From Mortierella sp. BCC40632 (lineage: Eukaryota; Mortierellomycota; Mortierellomycetes; Mortierellales; Mortierellaceae), in NCBI GenBank assembly GCA_011634665.1, contig WAEK01000001.1:945501-1009500 (forward strand): a DNA stretch of 64,000 bases. The letters run 5' to 3'. The notes under the pieces were generated by a model. That model was given only the letters and a program-made list of their open reading frames with translations, was not told where the DNA came from and ran no database searches. The translations under genes and the position numbers were made by a program. Of this stretch, positions 13,010-24,501 are shown one piece after another (the first letter of the stretch is position 1; each line of letters begins with the position of its first letter).

Positions 13010-14478
13010 GGTGCTATCGTTTTAATCATTAAATCGATCTTTGCTGGCTCGTTTTCTACAGCTATACTTTCTTGGACATTCATTTGAATTATTACTTCAT
13101 CTGAAGATGGTTCAGGCGATGCTGGAGTCGATGGTGCTGTACAAACTTTCATTGGCTGCTGGTTTTGTTCTGGTGTGCTTTCGATGTCTGTTAGTGAGTC
13201 ATCATCTAGGGTCTGTAGACAATGGGCCTGGGGAAGGGGCTGTGTTACCATTTCCACGCGAGGAGCAGGTGCAAGTGAAGGGACGGGAGGCGCCAAAAAA
13301 GGGAGTGGTTGGAGAGGTGGCGCTGAAGCTTTGCTTTGAGCTAGATCCATGATCATTATTGGAATGCACTGTTCCACAGCGACTTGTTGCTTCTTGTCAT
13401 CGTCAGCGAAGGGGTGATTGACTTTTGCGATACCAGAAGGTTGTTGATTCTGATCTTGGATACTCTTTGGTGCGTCCTGGGAAAGAACTGATTTGGGTGG
13501 TGCTGATGGGACATGTAACCACTGTGGTGTGCCCGTATTCGAAAAGGGCAAAGCCATAGTAGTTGATGTTTTAGGAGGCTCAGATGGTATCTCGATCTTT
13601 TGAGAGGTCAGAATTGGAATGTCGTCGTTATTGTCGTCTCCTTTCAGCTCCATGACTGGACTCTGCAACTCCTGTTGCCACTGTGGTTCTAACTGTTGCC
13701 GTGCCAATAAAAAGAGTTGATATTGTTGAATCTGATGTTTCTGGTATGCGTCATACATCATTTGCTGATTGAGAAGGATAGTGGATGGATCCACTTCTGG
13801 CGGGCGAACAATTTCGACCGCACCATCCAATTCTTCTCCAACGGTGCCATAGCGTCTGTCACTTTCGTTCATGTGATTGCTGTATCTGCCACTACTCGCG
13901 GGTAGGTCCTGGCTTTGATTGCTCTGGCGAGTTGGATCTTGAACAGTAGAGTCTGTTCCTGATGTAGTCTGCCCAGTCCCTGATCGTCTGTTCTGAGCCT
14001 GCGAGGCAGCGGCAGCGACCTCTTCCGCTTCCTTTTGTCGTCGTATCTCCTCCTTCAATAACCTTCGCTGAGTTTTGCCGACCTTATGACTGACAATCAT
14101 CTCGAGAAGGATCAACACCGTTTCCAGGGCTGTGAAAGCGGCTAGGACACGGCGACCGGTGCTCTCGCTCAGGCCATAAATGATGGTATTCATTAGCCAG
14201 AGGAGAGCTAGGACAAGCGTGCCTACAATCCTTGTCCCCCGAGTGCATGGGCTGGATTTGGGCGATGCTGTGGGCAATAGAAACGGTTGCGACTTTCCCC
14301 AGAGAGCATAAGCAAAGATAAGCACTGTCGGGATATCGGCGAAGAGTGGAAGCGGGAAAAAGATATCGTTGGCCCCGGAATATGTGCTGAATAGCGTAAC
14401 GTCAGCGATTAGACATATCGTGGCGATGACGAGGATCGTATACCAGATCCTTTTGAGTCGGTGAAGGACATGTATCAT
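13006..14478 (-). CDS. Four-TM membrane protein with long cytosolic tail (MARVEL-like topology)
   Basis: A single exon of 490 aa, ATG at 14478. Hydrophobic segments lie at about residues 11-33 (YTILVIATICLIADVTLF), 44-61 (FADIPTVLIFAYALWG), 84-104 (VGTLVLALLWLMNTIIYGL) and 108-128 (VLAAFTALETVLILLEMI). A charged, Ala-rich coiled stretch follows (KTQRRLLKEEIRRQKEAEE, about 132-150). Next come about 330 residues of Q/S/P-rich disordered tail. The four-helix bundle with N- and C-termini inside resembles MARVEL-type proteins. That is topology only; I do not recognise a specific family. Its 5' end is divergent from Sla2, sharing about 980 bp. Confidence 0.75.
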   Translation of the reverse strand: MIHVLHRLKRIWYTILVIATICLIADVTLFSTYSGANDIFFPLPLFADIPTVLIFAYALWGKSQPFLLPTASPKSSPCTRGTRIVGTLVLALLWLMNTIIYGLSESTGRRVLAAFTALETVLILLEMIVSHKVGKTQRRLLKEEIRRQKEAEEVAAAASQAQNRRSGTGQTTSGTDSTVQDPTRQSNQSQDLPASSGRYSNHMNESDRRYGTVGEELDGAVEIVRPPEVDPSTILLNQQMMYDAYQKHQIQQYQLFLLARQQLEPQWQQELQSPVMELKGDDNNDDIPILTSQKIEIPSEPPKTSTTMALPFSNTGTPQWLHVPSAPPKSVLSQDAPKSIQDQNQQPSGIAKVNHPFADDDKKQQVAVEQCIPIMIMDLAQSKASAPPLQPLPFLAPPVPSLAPAPRVEMVTQPLPQAHCLQTLDDDSLTDIESTPEQNQQPMKVCTAPSTPASPEPSSDEVIIQMNVQESIAVENEPAKIDLMIKTIAP

Positions 14479-15136
14479 CCTTTACGCCCTCCTTTAAATT
14501 TGTGAGTGCACAAAGTGCTTGTAAAAGTGTTGCTGGTGGTCTGTCCAGTTGGCTGCAGGATTTGGGGGAGCTGGTACAAATGCGCTGATGATGATGATCG
14601 TTGAAATGCCTGGGCTCCTGTGCAGGTGAGAGGAAGAGGGGAGAATGGAAAGAAAATAATTGTGATAGTTCGAGGATGGATGTCAACATCGAATGGAGAG
14701 GAGCATTGTTCGGGAGAAAAGGTCTTTTTTCTCAGCGAAGTCTCGAGACACTTCCTGGAGACGAGCGGAGGTGTCAGCGGGGGACAGACAGGGAGTGGAT
14801 GAACGGTACACGGCGGGGTCCACCGGTCTCCTTTGTGTCCGGTGACCCCCGAGCACGGTCCGGCGAGAGCGTTCTGGAAGCAACTTGCGGGGCTGTGCTT
14901 TGAACGATCCTGACACTCTTAGGCTCTGTGCTGGAGGTCGTGCATGTTCGCAACACAGGGAAGCGACACGGCGCACGGTGGTCTTGGCAATTAACAGTCT
15001 CTCTCTTTCTTTCTTTCTCTCTTCTGGTTTTCATTCTTCATTCATTCTCCCACCATTCGTTTTTCTCGTCTTTTCACTCGCCCATTCTTTTTCTTTGTAG
15101 ATTTTCGCCTGGCCTTGAGATACCCCCGTCTCAGGT

Positions 15137-15178
<42 letters not shown>

Positions 15179-15460
15179 TTCTTTGACCCCGACTTTGTTC
15201 TCTCACCTCGTACTCCTTGAGCTACACACATCCTTGTACCCCTTCTTCCGTAGGTCCAGAACCAAACACGGCCACGCGCAATTGACCACTCTTGACATTT
15301 TCTATGCCGTTACTCATCCATTTCATTTTACCCGACCTCTTTCCATTACTTTTAGATCACTCCTTTCTGGAAAGGTCACCTAAACTTCATTTCAATCTCC
15401 ACGTCAACAAAAGCTCACAACCAGACAACGACCAGTCACAGTTCCCATCAAGCATCCACC
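14479..15460. promoter_or_regulatory. Divergent promoter region between the four-TM gene and Sla2
   Basis: About 980 bp without a supported gene. On the Sla2 side the DNA is pyrimidine-rich from about 15000, with a (CT)n run near 15139-15170 that passes into a T run. A TC-rich leader then extends to the ATG at 15461. Confidence 0.55.
15139..15181 (+). repeat. (CT)n microsatellite followed by a T tract
   Basis: About 16 perfect CT dinucleotides followed directly by a run of T, in the leader region of the Sla2 gene. Confidence 0.9.
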
Positions 15461-18400
15461 ATGGCCCGCCCACTCAACAGGGATAAGGCCGAGGCCGAAC
15501 TGCAGCTTCACATCAAGAAGGCCACCAGTGCAGAGGAGACTGCTCCAAAACAAAAGCATGTCCGAGGTAATTTTCATAATGTCTGTCTTGAAAGTGGAAA
15601 GAACTGCTAGAAAGTCCAGTCTTCACACGCTTGGTCTGTCGACTTTTGAACCTTCGGTGTTTGCTGTAGATGGGCTGTGGCAAAAAAAAAAAAAAAAGTT
15701 CTTTTGCTGGGCCTTTCCATGGTTTCTTTCTCTCAGTCGCACCATACCTAAATCATTTTGTATGCATCTACTAATGCCTTTACGTCACACGAAACAGCCT
15801 GCATTGTCTACACTTGGGACTACCGATCTTCTGCCTCGGTTTGGCAAGGGTTCAGGACTCAGCCAATGCTCGGCGACGAGGTCCAGACCTTCAAGGCCTT
15901 GATTTCTGTCCACAAGATTATTCGCGAAGGACATCCAACAGTACGAGCTATTTGTTTGGTGTTTAGCCGAGATGCATTGTTCAGTCGATAGAGCTACATC
16001 CTGTGTTCTAACCACAGTTGCTTGCATTATGCTGTCTCCTTGATCGATGTTCATTCCCCTCCAGGTTTTAAAAGATGTGCAGAAGGAAACAGACTGGCTT
16101 GACCAGTGTGCTCGATCTACTTCACAGTACGATGCTCGAGGCAAGTCTTCAAACATCGTTACTACCGTTACATACAATCCAGCTGGCTGTTGTACGAAAT
16201 GTAACTTACTAACCATCAATGAATGAACGTCTTTCCTCCTTAGGGTATGCAACACTGATTAGAGCATATGTTGACTTCTTGCACTCGAAACTGCGATACC
16301 ACCGCAACCACGTCGAATTCAATGGCACATTTGATTACAACGAGTACATCTCGCTCAAGGGAATCGATGATCCCAATGAAGGGTAATGAGGCTATTCCCA
16401 GTATTCTAGAACATCGGAGGGCCTTCAGAGTCAGACAAGGAGAAGAGTTTTGCTACTGTTTGTGCTAACCACCTTGTTTTCTGTGTAGATACGAGACCAT
16501 CAGTGACTTGATGAATCTGCAGGATCAGATTGACCAGTTTCAAAAGTTGGTGTTCGCCAATTTCCGACCTTCATCCAATAACGAATGTCGGATAGCTGCA
16601 CTGGTACCCCTTGTGCAAGAAAGTTATGCCATTTATCAATTTGCTACAAGCATGCTCCGGGCGATGCATAGACGTATGAGTTCATTTTTTGTTTGTTCGA
16701 GTTTTGTTTTTATAGTTGTTGCCATGGAAGATCAAGATGACTTTAAATATTTTAGACATCTAACGACCTCGAACCATGGACTGTGGGTTAAACTCTTTAG
16801 GCACTAACGACCCCGAGGGATTAGTGTTGCTGAGACAGCGTTACAATGCACAACACTATGCTTTACTCAAGTTCTACTACGAATGCTCTAATCTTCGATA
16901 TTTGACCAGCTTGATCAGCGTACCAAAGCTACCTCAGGACCCACCTGGTCTGATCGGTGGCGACTCACCCCCAGCGCTTCCAGAGCGTCAGCTTGCGACT
17001 CCAAGAGAGGCGCCCAGGGAATCCCCACCACATTCCCCAGGTGTCGATTGGGCGGAACAACAGCGAGAAATCGCTAGAAAGCAAAGGGAGTATGAGCTTG
17101 AACAAAACCGACTTCAGCAACAGCGTGAGCTTGAATTACAACAACAACAGCTAGAGGCACTAAAGCTGCAACAAGAGTACGACGAGCAAAAACAGCTTCA
17201 GATGGAACGAGAGAGACTTCAACGAGAGCAACTAGCCCGTGAGCAAATGCAGCGGCAGGCGGAAGGACGCTTAGCTGAGCTGGAGAGAGATGTTCTTGCA
17301 CTTCGTGGGCAATATGAACGAGACCAGATGCTCATTGATCAGTATGACAGGGTATGTCCAATCATGTGCGATCCTGACGAATGTCTAGTACTCTTGTTTT
17401 GATCGATGTCTAACTATTTTACTCTTATAGAGAGTCAAGGGACTGGAACAAGAAAACCAACTTGTTAATCTCAATGCTCAGCAACAGCTCGCATCCAAGG
17501 ATGAAATGATTTTAAATATCCAAGGTAAGAGCGCTGCAGTGATTACTTTGTGTTTGTATCGAGACAAAGTGGAAGCTAATCTCTGGACATTGAATATAGA
17601 TCAAATCAATATTTGGAAGTCAAAGTATGAGGCTCTTGCCAAGCTCTACTCTCAGCTTCGCAAGGAACACTTGGAACTTCTTGGAAAGTTCAAGACGATC
17701 CAACTAAAGGCAAACTCTGCACAGGAGGCTATCGAAAAAATGGAAAAGATGCAAAAGGAAATCAAAGACAAGAACCTGCAGATGGCAGACATGGTGCGTG
17801 AACGAGATCGTGCCAAGAACGAGCTGCTGAGGTGGCAAAATACTCAGAACGACGAGATTGCTCGACTGAAGCGAGATGTTGAAATGGCCAATGGCCGTGT
17901 AGAAGATCTTGGACGTTCCAAGAGTAGCGAGGTTGGCTCGATGGTCGCCAAGTTCAACAAGGAAAAACAGGATCTCGAAGATCTTGCTAACGTAAATGAC
18001 AGTTTATGCTTTACTTATGGATCGCACTTTTTTTTGTTTTTGTTTTTTCTTTTCTTTTCTTTTCTTTTTTGGATATAATACTTTGCACGAGCACTCATCT
18101 TTATTATTATTTTATTTTTGGTGGGGGGATGAATATTGGAAATAGCGACGGCAACGGGAAATTGAATCGCTGATGCGCCAGGTTGAAGACCAAAAGGCTG
18201 ATATTGAACGCATGCAGCTGGAAGCAGAAGAGGAGAAGGCAGTTCTGGAAAGTGGTCTGGATGAGACTCTGCTTGAGCTAGCGACGTTGAAGGACGGCCA
18301 AGGCGAGAAGGCTGCACACCTACAGGAACGTCTTGAATCCATGACCAGTGCACACAGGCGAAAGATGCAGCTTATTCTTGGTAAGTCGACTCAAAGAAAC

Positions 18401-19706
18401 AAACCTTAATCATGCGCTATTGGGTTCTTTTGAACTGTGTCTTCTAACTCTTTGAAATTACGGTATCTGGTTGTCAGACTCAATCTTGGAGACTTGTATC
18501 AGCAAAGTGGAGGAAAGCATGTACAACCTCGAGTCGCCAACTCAGATGGGTAACCAAACTGCGACACCTGAGTTTACCTTATCAATGATTGAGAGTGCAC
18601 ACACGGCATCGACAGAGTTTGAGCTTTCTCTTCTGCAGTATCTCAAACCTTCAGGTGAAGGCAACCAGGTTGATGCCATCCGCTCAGCTTTGATATTGTC
18701 GCAGACGGTATCCGATGTTCTCGGAAACGCCAAGGGTATTACTCGACTTGCAAAGAGGGACGAGGATGCAGAGGATATTATTCGATTGGCTAAAGCGGCC
18801 GCTCTTGCTACGCAAGAGTTCTTTACGAATGTAATGTCCAAACACATTGGCGGTCTTTCGCCCGAAGGCAGCATTAAGGCAATTGAGAGATCGAACGAGA
18901 GTGTCCAGTCGGCAATGGAGCGACTCGCCAAGGCTGCAGAGTATCTGGTACCCAAGAACAACCAAGCAGATCCGACCAAGATGGACCTGGGTGATTTAGT
19001 CGAGCATGAAATGAGCAACGCGGCAAGAACAATTGAAGAAGCAACTGCGCGACTTCAGGCATTGATGGCCAAGCCTAAGAATGACGGATTATCGACGATT
19101 GAGCTCCAGGTGAATGCATCCATCCTCGAGAGTGCCATGGCAATGATGCAGGCCATTGGACATTTAATCAAGTGTGCGACAATCTCTCAACAGGAAATTG
19201 TTGCGCAGGGTCGCGGTAGTTCGACGAATGCAGCGTTTTACAAGAAAAACAACCGATGGACTGAGGGCTTAATCTCGGCTGCCAAGGCAGTGGCGATGGC
19301 CACAACGTTGTTGGTAGAGACAGCCGATGGAGTGATCTCCAAGACACATTCGATGGAGCAGCTGCTTGTTGCTTCGAATGAAGTGGCTGCAGCCACGGCC
19401 CAACTCGTTGCAGCATCAAGAGTCAAAGCCAACTTTATGTCCAAGGCCCAGGATAACTTGGAGCGGGCATCGAAGGCCGTTACCGAGGCTTCGCGTGCGC
19501 TCGTGAGAGCCGTGAAGGCCATCATGGACAGGGAGATGAAGGCTCGTGAGGCGGAGGTGGATTATCAAAATATGAACGCACACGAGTTCAAGATCAAGGA
19601 GATGCAACAACAAGTCGAGATCCTGAAATTAGAGAAGGAGCTGACTCTGGCCCGAAGGGTGCTTGGCGAGATGCGCAAGGTTTCTTATCACCAAAGCGAC
19701 GATTAG
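15461..19706 (+). CDS. SLA2: Sla2/End4 (HIP1/HIP1R family) endocytic adaptor
   Basis: Ten exons: 15461-15566, 15798-15940, 16065-16140, 16244-16382, 16489-16673, 16801-17351, 17431-17524, 17600-17991, 18146-18380 and 18478-19706. They give 1,049 aa, the usual family length. Residues 1 to about 270 form an ANTH domain (KKATSAEETAPKQKHVRA, VYTWDYRSSASVWQG, HKIIREGHPTVLKDVQ). A Pro-rich linker follows (PPGLIGGDSPPALPE). Residues 300-640 are long coiled coil (QQRELELQQQQLEALK). Residues 640-1049 hold the talin-like I/LWEQ (THATCH) actin-binding module (SMEQLLVASNEVAAATAQLV) and a terminal helix. In yeast and animals this protein links PI(4,5)P2 membranes and clathrin coats to actin at endocytic sites. 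Intron 3 begins with GC, not GT. Confidence 0.95.
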
Positions 19707-20391
19707 TGTTCATGGGGGAGGGGGGCGATAGAGGCCTAGAGGTAGCTCCCTTTGTACTCCTCAGACGACCAAATCTCGAATTAGCAAAATGATGTCTCCA
19801 TAGCTCGTGCTCCACCTGGGTCATGAAACCTTCCTTCTCATTTCTGGCTTCTTGTGTGGACGTATTTTTTTTTTTTTTCGAAGCAGGAGAGGGTCACCTG
19901 GACAGGTTTTGACATTTTTTGGGCTAGGCCCTGGAACAAACTTTGAGAGCACAAAAGTGGTCAGGCACCAAAGGGTTGTGCTGACAGGAAAAAGAGAAAA
20001 AGGGAAGAAGCGAGGACAAAATGGCTCAGGATTTAAAAGAGCAAGAGGCGGGGGAGAAAAAATGGCGCGGATAAACCCAGACCCAGGTAATCGCTTGTCC
20101 TCTCCTCCATGCAAAAAAAAGAGTCGACGCCTAAAAAAACAACTTCGAGATGTAACGCATCATCGCAAACACACAACTAAAAAAAACCACGCAAACAATA
20201 GATGCGTGGGTTGCAACCGTAGTGTGTTTTAGTCCGGGGAAAGAGGAGAGAGCTTGGCTGGGTGGGTGGGGTGGAGGAAAGCTGCGGAACAGGTCATTGT
20301 GGAGGAAGATGAGTTGCCGAGGAAGTCACTTTCATTTTTTTTTTTTGTTCTTTCTTTAATGATATCCTTGGTTCGATGGTTAGTTACTATT
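19707..20391. other. Convergent 3' intergenic region
   Basis: Shared downstream DNA of Sla2 (+) and the EF-hand gene (-). It is A/T homopolymer-rich (T run near 19867-19880, A runs around 20107-20190). I see no coding signal. Confidence 0.5.
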
Positions 20392-21097
20392 TTACATGCC
20401 CGCAAGACCGAGGACATGCTCACCCCGGTGCAAACGCTCGCTCCTCTGCACAATCTTGAGGAACTCTTCGATGGTCAATCGACCATCACCTGAGACGTCG
20501 CCTTCGTGGATGATCTCGTCAATATCCGCCTATTATGAGGGAGGTACATGTCTGTGTCAGAGGCCTCATTTCTTGACACTTTTCTTTTTTTTTTTTTTTT
20601 TTTTTTTTTCCACAAACCAATCTCGTTCTCTTACCTCGGACAAGGCATTGGAGCCAAGAAGACTTCGGATGGCGGACTTGAGTTCCTGCGAAGAGATGTT
20701 ACCGGAGCCGTCTTTATTGATGGCCTTGAATGTGCGGACATAGGCCTCCTCAAGATCGGGCTCCTTCTCAGAATACCTCTTCATCACGGCAGTGAACTCC
20801 TTGATGTCCATGGATTGCGTTGGGATCTTCACACTACGCTTAAGATCATCGTCGCCCATGCTCTAATGATTTTTAAAGGGAGAGAGAAAGGAGAGAGGGA
20901 GAGACAGATAAGTTTTGCTGCGCTGACTTCAACTCGAAGAAATCGATGATAGAGTTGTGAGAGCGTGAGAGTGAAGGGGAAAAAAAAACACTTGCGTCGA
21001 GAAACTCTTGGAGGGCGCGAGGTTCGACCCTTCCAGTGTTCTGGGGGTCAAAGAGGGCAAAGGCCTCCTTAATTTCGTCGTTGGTAAAAGCAACCAT
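20392..21097 (-). CDS. EF-hand calcium-binding protein, calmodulin/light-chain-like, 155 aa
   Basis: ATG at 21097. Exons 21097-20996 (or to 20990), 20862-20635 and 20529-20392. The start MVAFTNDEIKEAFALFDPQ matches the first calmodulin-fold helix, but loop 1 (DPQNTGRVEPRA) lacks the position-12 acid and most ligands. The loop-2 region has no canonical ligands. Loop 3 (NKDGSGNISSQE) has Asn in place of Asp at position 1 and a good Glu at position 12. Loop 4 (DVSGDGRLTIEE) is fully canonical. So probably one or two sites bind Ca2+, as in myosin light chains or Cdc4-like proteins; a diverged calmodulin or centrin is the alternative. The first intron can be read with a GC donor (GAC|GCAAGT, phase 0) or a GT donor six bases later (also phase 0). 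The two differ by two residues. Confidence 0.85.
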
Positions 21098-21439
21098 TTT
21101 GGGAAGAGGGTGGGGGTGGGGTTGGGAATGGAGAGTTGAAAAGGAGGCGGGGAGAGAACTGAAAAGGAAGACGAGTGAGGAGAGTGAGAGTAAGAGAAGA
21201 GAGAAAGAAAGAGAGAAAAAAATCAAATGTGGAAAAATAGTAGCAGAAGAACAACACAACTGAGCCGGAAGCGTGAGAGCGCAACAACCTTGTTGGTCCG
21301 AGGACCCAGAAATGGGAACATCAGAGGGACAACAAGTCAATGCAGGCGTGATTTATATTCGTTCCGTTGGGACACGGCGTGGTGGAAATCTACTTTGGCC
21401 GAAAAAATCATTTCTTCCTTCCGAGAAAGGGCAAGCTAG
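21098..21439 (-). promoter_or_regulatory. Upstream region of the EF-hand gene
   Basis: About 340 bp between the end of the PIG-L gene (21440) and the EF-hand start on the same strand. It is purine-rich on the plus strand, giving a pyrimidine-rich leader on the transcribed minus strand. No gene seen. Confidence 0.5.
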
Positions 21440-23648
21440 CTAGACCAGACCAACAACAATAGGCCGCTTTCGAGCCTTGTCGTAATCGTAAGATAGACCT
21501 TCGCTCACGATGGCCTCGTCAAACTTGCGAAGTATTTCCTTGGCTAGATCCTGTTCAGTCTTTTCCCACGACGTAACTCTGCTTCCTTGTCTTGACTTCG
21601 ATATCTTTGGCCAGCGCGATGTTTGTGTTCCTGTCTGTTGTATAGATACAGCCTTGTGGTCCGTCGCATGTTGCTGCTGTTGCAAAAGGACGTGTTCCTG
21701 ATCCTGACCAACGCTTTTCTGACCCCTGGTCGGAGCTTGATGAGTATGTTGCTTATGCTGATTATGCTTTTCCCGCTGTGGTGGCCGTTTCCTGTCTTTA
21801 GACAATTGTCCATCCTTGTCATTATGTATTTGAGTTGTCTTTTTCCAGGCATTAGGGAACATGGTCCTTCCTTGTCCTGAGCGAATTCTCTGAAGATTGA
21901 TGACACCCGCTAGGTTCTCTGGGTTTGTCGGATCATTGGCTAACATGTCGATGTAGACATAGGGGTCGTTGTATGCTGCATCGATAAGAAACTTTACAGA
22001 ATGATAGCCCCACGCCAATTCACCATTAGATGGATCCCAGCGCTTGTACTGATCGAGCGCTCGCTGCTTGTAAGGTAAATATTGGGGTAGCGCGCGGATG
22101 AACTGAGCAGTCCGAGATTCCTCTGGTCGATAATAAGTGTAGGTTCGATAAAATCGGCTATGGAAAAAAACAAAGAGACAGTTTCGAATTAAAGAGCATT
22201 GAAATGAAAGTCATGTAGGAACCCCTATTGTTCGAAAAAGAGGACACCTACAAGTCCCAGACTTGGCCGGAGCTGGGCCATCCATACGGATTCTCATCAA
22301 GCAACTCTGTAGCAATGTCCCAGCAGGCCCGATGCGTTGGATTTCGACCAATCGAATCTCTGTCGTATTCGCCGCTAATGCACTTGTGTGAGGCACCTGG
22401 GTATTTGATTTCGTAACCCACGATCAGGGACTTCAACTTTTCTCTAAAAGTCATGTAGTCCTTGACAGGCTCAATGTCACTCCAGCCAGTTTCGAGGATA
22501 TCTTCGTCAGGGACACCAAGTGCATGTAAACTTTGTCTGAATTCATGAGTTCTTCCTGTGACGACATCCTGAAGAGTCAAGTTGAACTGGTGACGTGGAT
22601 GTTGTAGTGGGCATGGAACCGTACCGCTGACAATGTCTCGAAGCTGAGTGTTGATCCCGTCCGAGTACAAGTGTACAATGACTCGTCGCCCAGCCTCGAT
22701 ATGCTCTCGAATAGCTAGAAGGCAAATAAGCGTCTCTGTAAAAATATGGCACATACGAGTAGGTAGAAAGGTTTAGGTACGTTTCAAACACAAAAGCCAA
22801 TAGTTACCTAGCGACATCGCAAGTGCGTCATCATCTTGGTGAGGGACATAGAAAACTGCTGGTGGCATTGGATCTTGAACTACCCTTGACCTTGATGTAG
22901 GTATGCCCTTTTTTACACCTTTGTAGTCCTTTGAGGATTTGCGAATAGAGGTGTGCTTTGAGATGACCGATGTCAACTTCGTCTTTCCACTCCCAACATT
23001 GTGCTCCTGGACTGTTGATTCTAGTGCCTCAAGTGGAAGTCGCATTTGACCTCGTCCTCGGTGCTTGACATTGTGGGTGAGAAGATCCTTCAAGCTCTCA
23101 CCCTCATCCTCGTCCTTGCCGCCATCGTTATCTGTAGTGCGGCGATCCTCCTCCAAATCGGAACTTTCCTTTGACTCATTGACCTCATCTCCATCGCTAT
23201 CTTCACCCTGGATTCCTTCTTCTTCTTCTTCTTCTTCTTCTTCCTCTCGCTCTCTCTCCCGCAATATATTTGCCTGAATTTGTTCGGGGCTTTTCCTGGA
23301 AACCTTGGACGCTAGCTCCAAAAAATCCTGATGGTGTTGGTCCGTTTTGAGGCTGCCTCGGTGTCTCCTACCTCGTTGTCCGATCTTGTGCCTGACTTGG
23401 GGTTTGAGGCGGTGGTGGATGGTTGTATAATGGCGAGAGGGTGAATGAGGATTAGAAGGTTCACCTTGGCGGGCGGCAGCAGCGAGTGCCCTCGGGCGGA
23501 TGGAGGGCCATCTGGAAGTCTGGAGCTGTTGCGGGTGTAGTTCCTGGAATAGGGAGGAAGGGGATTGGCCCACGGCGGAGGATTGAGTGCGTAGGAAGAC
23601 AGTCCCCAAGACTACGAGAGTGAGGATACGGGATAGTCGGTGGTACAT
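21440..23648 (-). CDS. PIG-L (LmbE-like) family N-acetylglucosaminyl deacetylase, membrane/secretory
   Basis: Exons 23648-22808, 22735-22252 and 22157-21440. All junctions are in phase, giving 680 aa. Start is MYHRLSRILTLVVLGTVFL, a signal peptide or anchor of about 28 residues; an upstream ATG at 23822 would bury this segment and is less likely. Residues 30-265 are low-complexity with a long acidic stretch (Glu run, about 130-200). The metal-binding motif PHQDDDALAMS ends exon 1, near residues 270-281. The core continues with HLYSDG, a REKLKSLI helix, KYPGASHKCISGEYDRDS and NPTHRACWDIA, the likely C-terminal His ligand region. PF02585 enzymes remove acetyl from GlcNAc-linked substrates (GlcNAc-PI, mycothiol, glycopeptides) using Zn2+. 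The usual acidic residue after HxDD is Asp here rather than Glu. A basic Q-rich tail ends the protein. Exact substrate unknown. Confidence 0.88.
23218..23243 (-). repeat. (TTC)n coding microsatellite encoding poly-Glu
   Basis: Plus-strand TTC repeat, read as GAA/GAG on the minus strand, inside the acidic insertion of the PIG-L gene. It encodes about ten Glu in a row. Confidence 0.9.
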
Positions 23649-24501
23649 AGTGTACAGCGGCTTTAGAATATGCACACGAGCTCTGTGTCCTGAGTGTTGA
23701 GTGTTGGTTACGCTAGTTGTGAGAGGAGTAGAGCTGGAAAGGTGGGGAGGAGGAGTCACCCTTGGAGTGAATGATGGCGAATGGGGCAGAGCGAGGCAGA
23801 TTGAGTCGATGAAACGATGCATCCGTGACTTGCGGGTCCAAGTTCAAATGCGTGTGCCTGGATGCAGGAATCGCCATGGAATCGTGTCGTGCAGGCTCAA
23901 CAATGGGTCTCTCGCACGGAGCAGTCCAGGGCGTGGACGAGCGGGCCGCATTGGGCAACAGTAGAGCTGCGTCTGACGGAGAGCTGCATCCACATCCAAG
24001 GGATGCGTCCAATGTGGCGATAAAGCCTGCCAGTTTGGCCGGTCCAATGTTGTTATCAGGAAGGAACAGCATTTGGAATGGGGCAGTAAAGCAGTGCCCC
24101 ATCTCTTTCGCCCTCTCTCTTTCTCTCTCTCTCTCACACTTTCAGCTTGTGTGCACTCTCACCATTGTATCTTCATTGCCCGAGACTCGGGGTTGAGATC
24201 CGACGGTTCAGAAAGGTCCCTTGCGGCAGTATAGTCGACCGTGGACAGCGCAGTTAACAAATGCGATCGCAGGGGTATGCCAGGGGGAAAGAAAAGAAGA
24301 AGGAGTGCTTGGCCATGCGAAGAGTACATCGTGAGTCAATTACCATTCATTCTTTCTCTCATTACATCCTCACTTTTTCTCACTCACCCACTCACTTGCT
24401 CGCTCGCTCGCTCTTTTCTTTTTTAATCTCATCCTCATTCTCTTGCCTATCTTCTTCATCTTTCTCTGATCTGATTACTTGCCGGCCTGCATTAGATCAC
24501 C
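23649..24501. promoter_or_regulatory. Divergent promoter between the PIG-L deacetylase and pyridoxal kinase
   Basis: About 850 bp with start codons pointing outwards. The pyridoxal kinase side is strongly TC-rich (24340-24475). Several short open frames (for example 23825-24196) have no splice context or recognisable product and are treated as chance. Confidence 0.55.

Noticed and set aside
21010..21030. B-box-like string near 21017 as part of a tRNA
   Set aside because: It lies in the first exon of the EF-hand gene and no matching A box or arms are present.
23649..23822. Upstream ATG (23822) for the PIG-L gene
   Set aside because: Using it would place a clear signal/anchor segment (after 23648) 58 residues inside the protein. 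The extra part is Pro/Ser/Thr-rich leader-like sequence.
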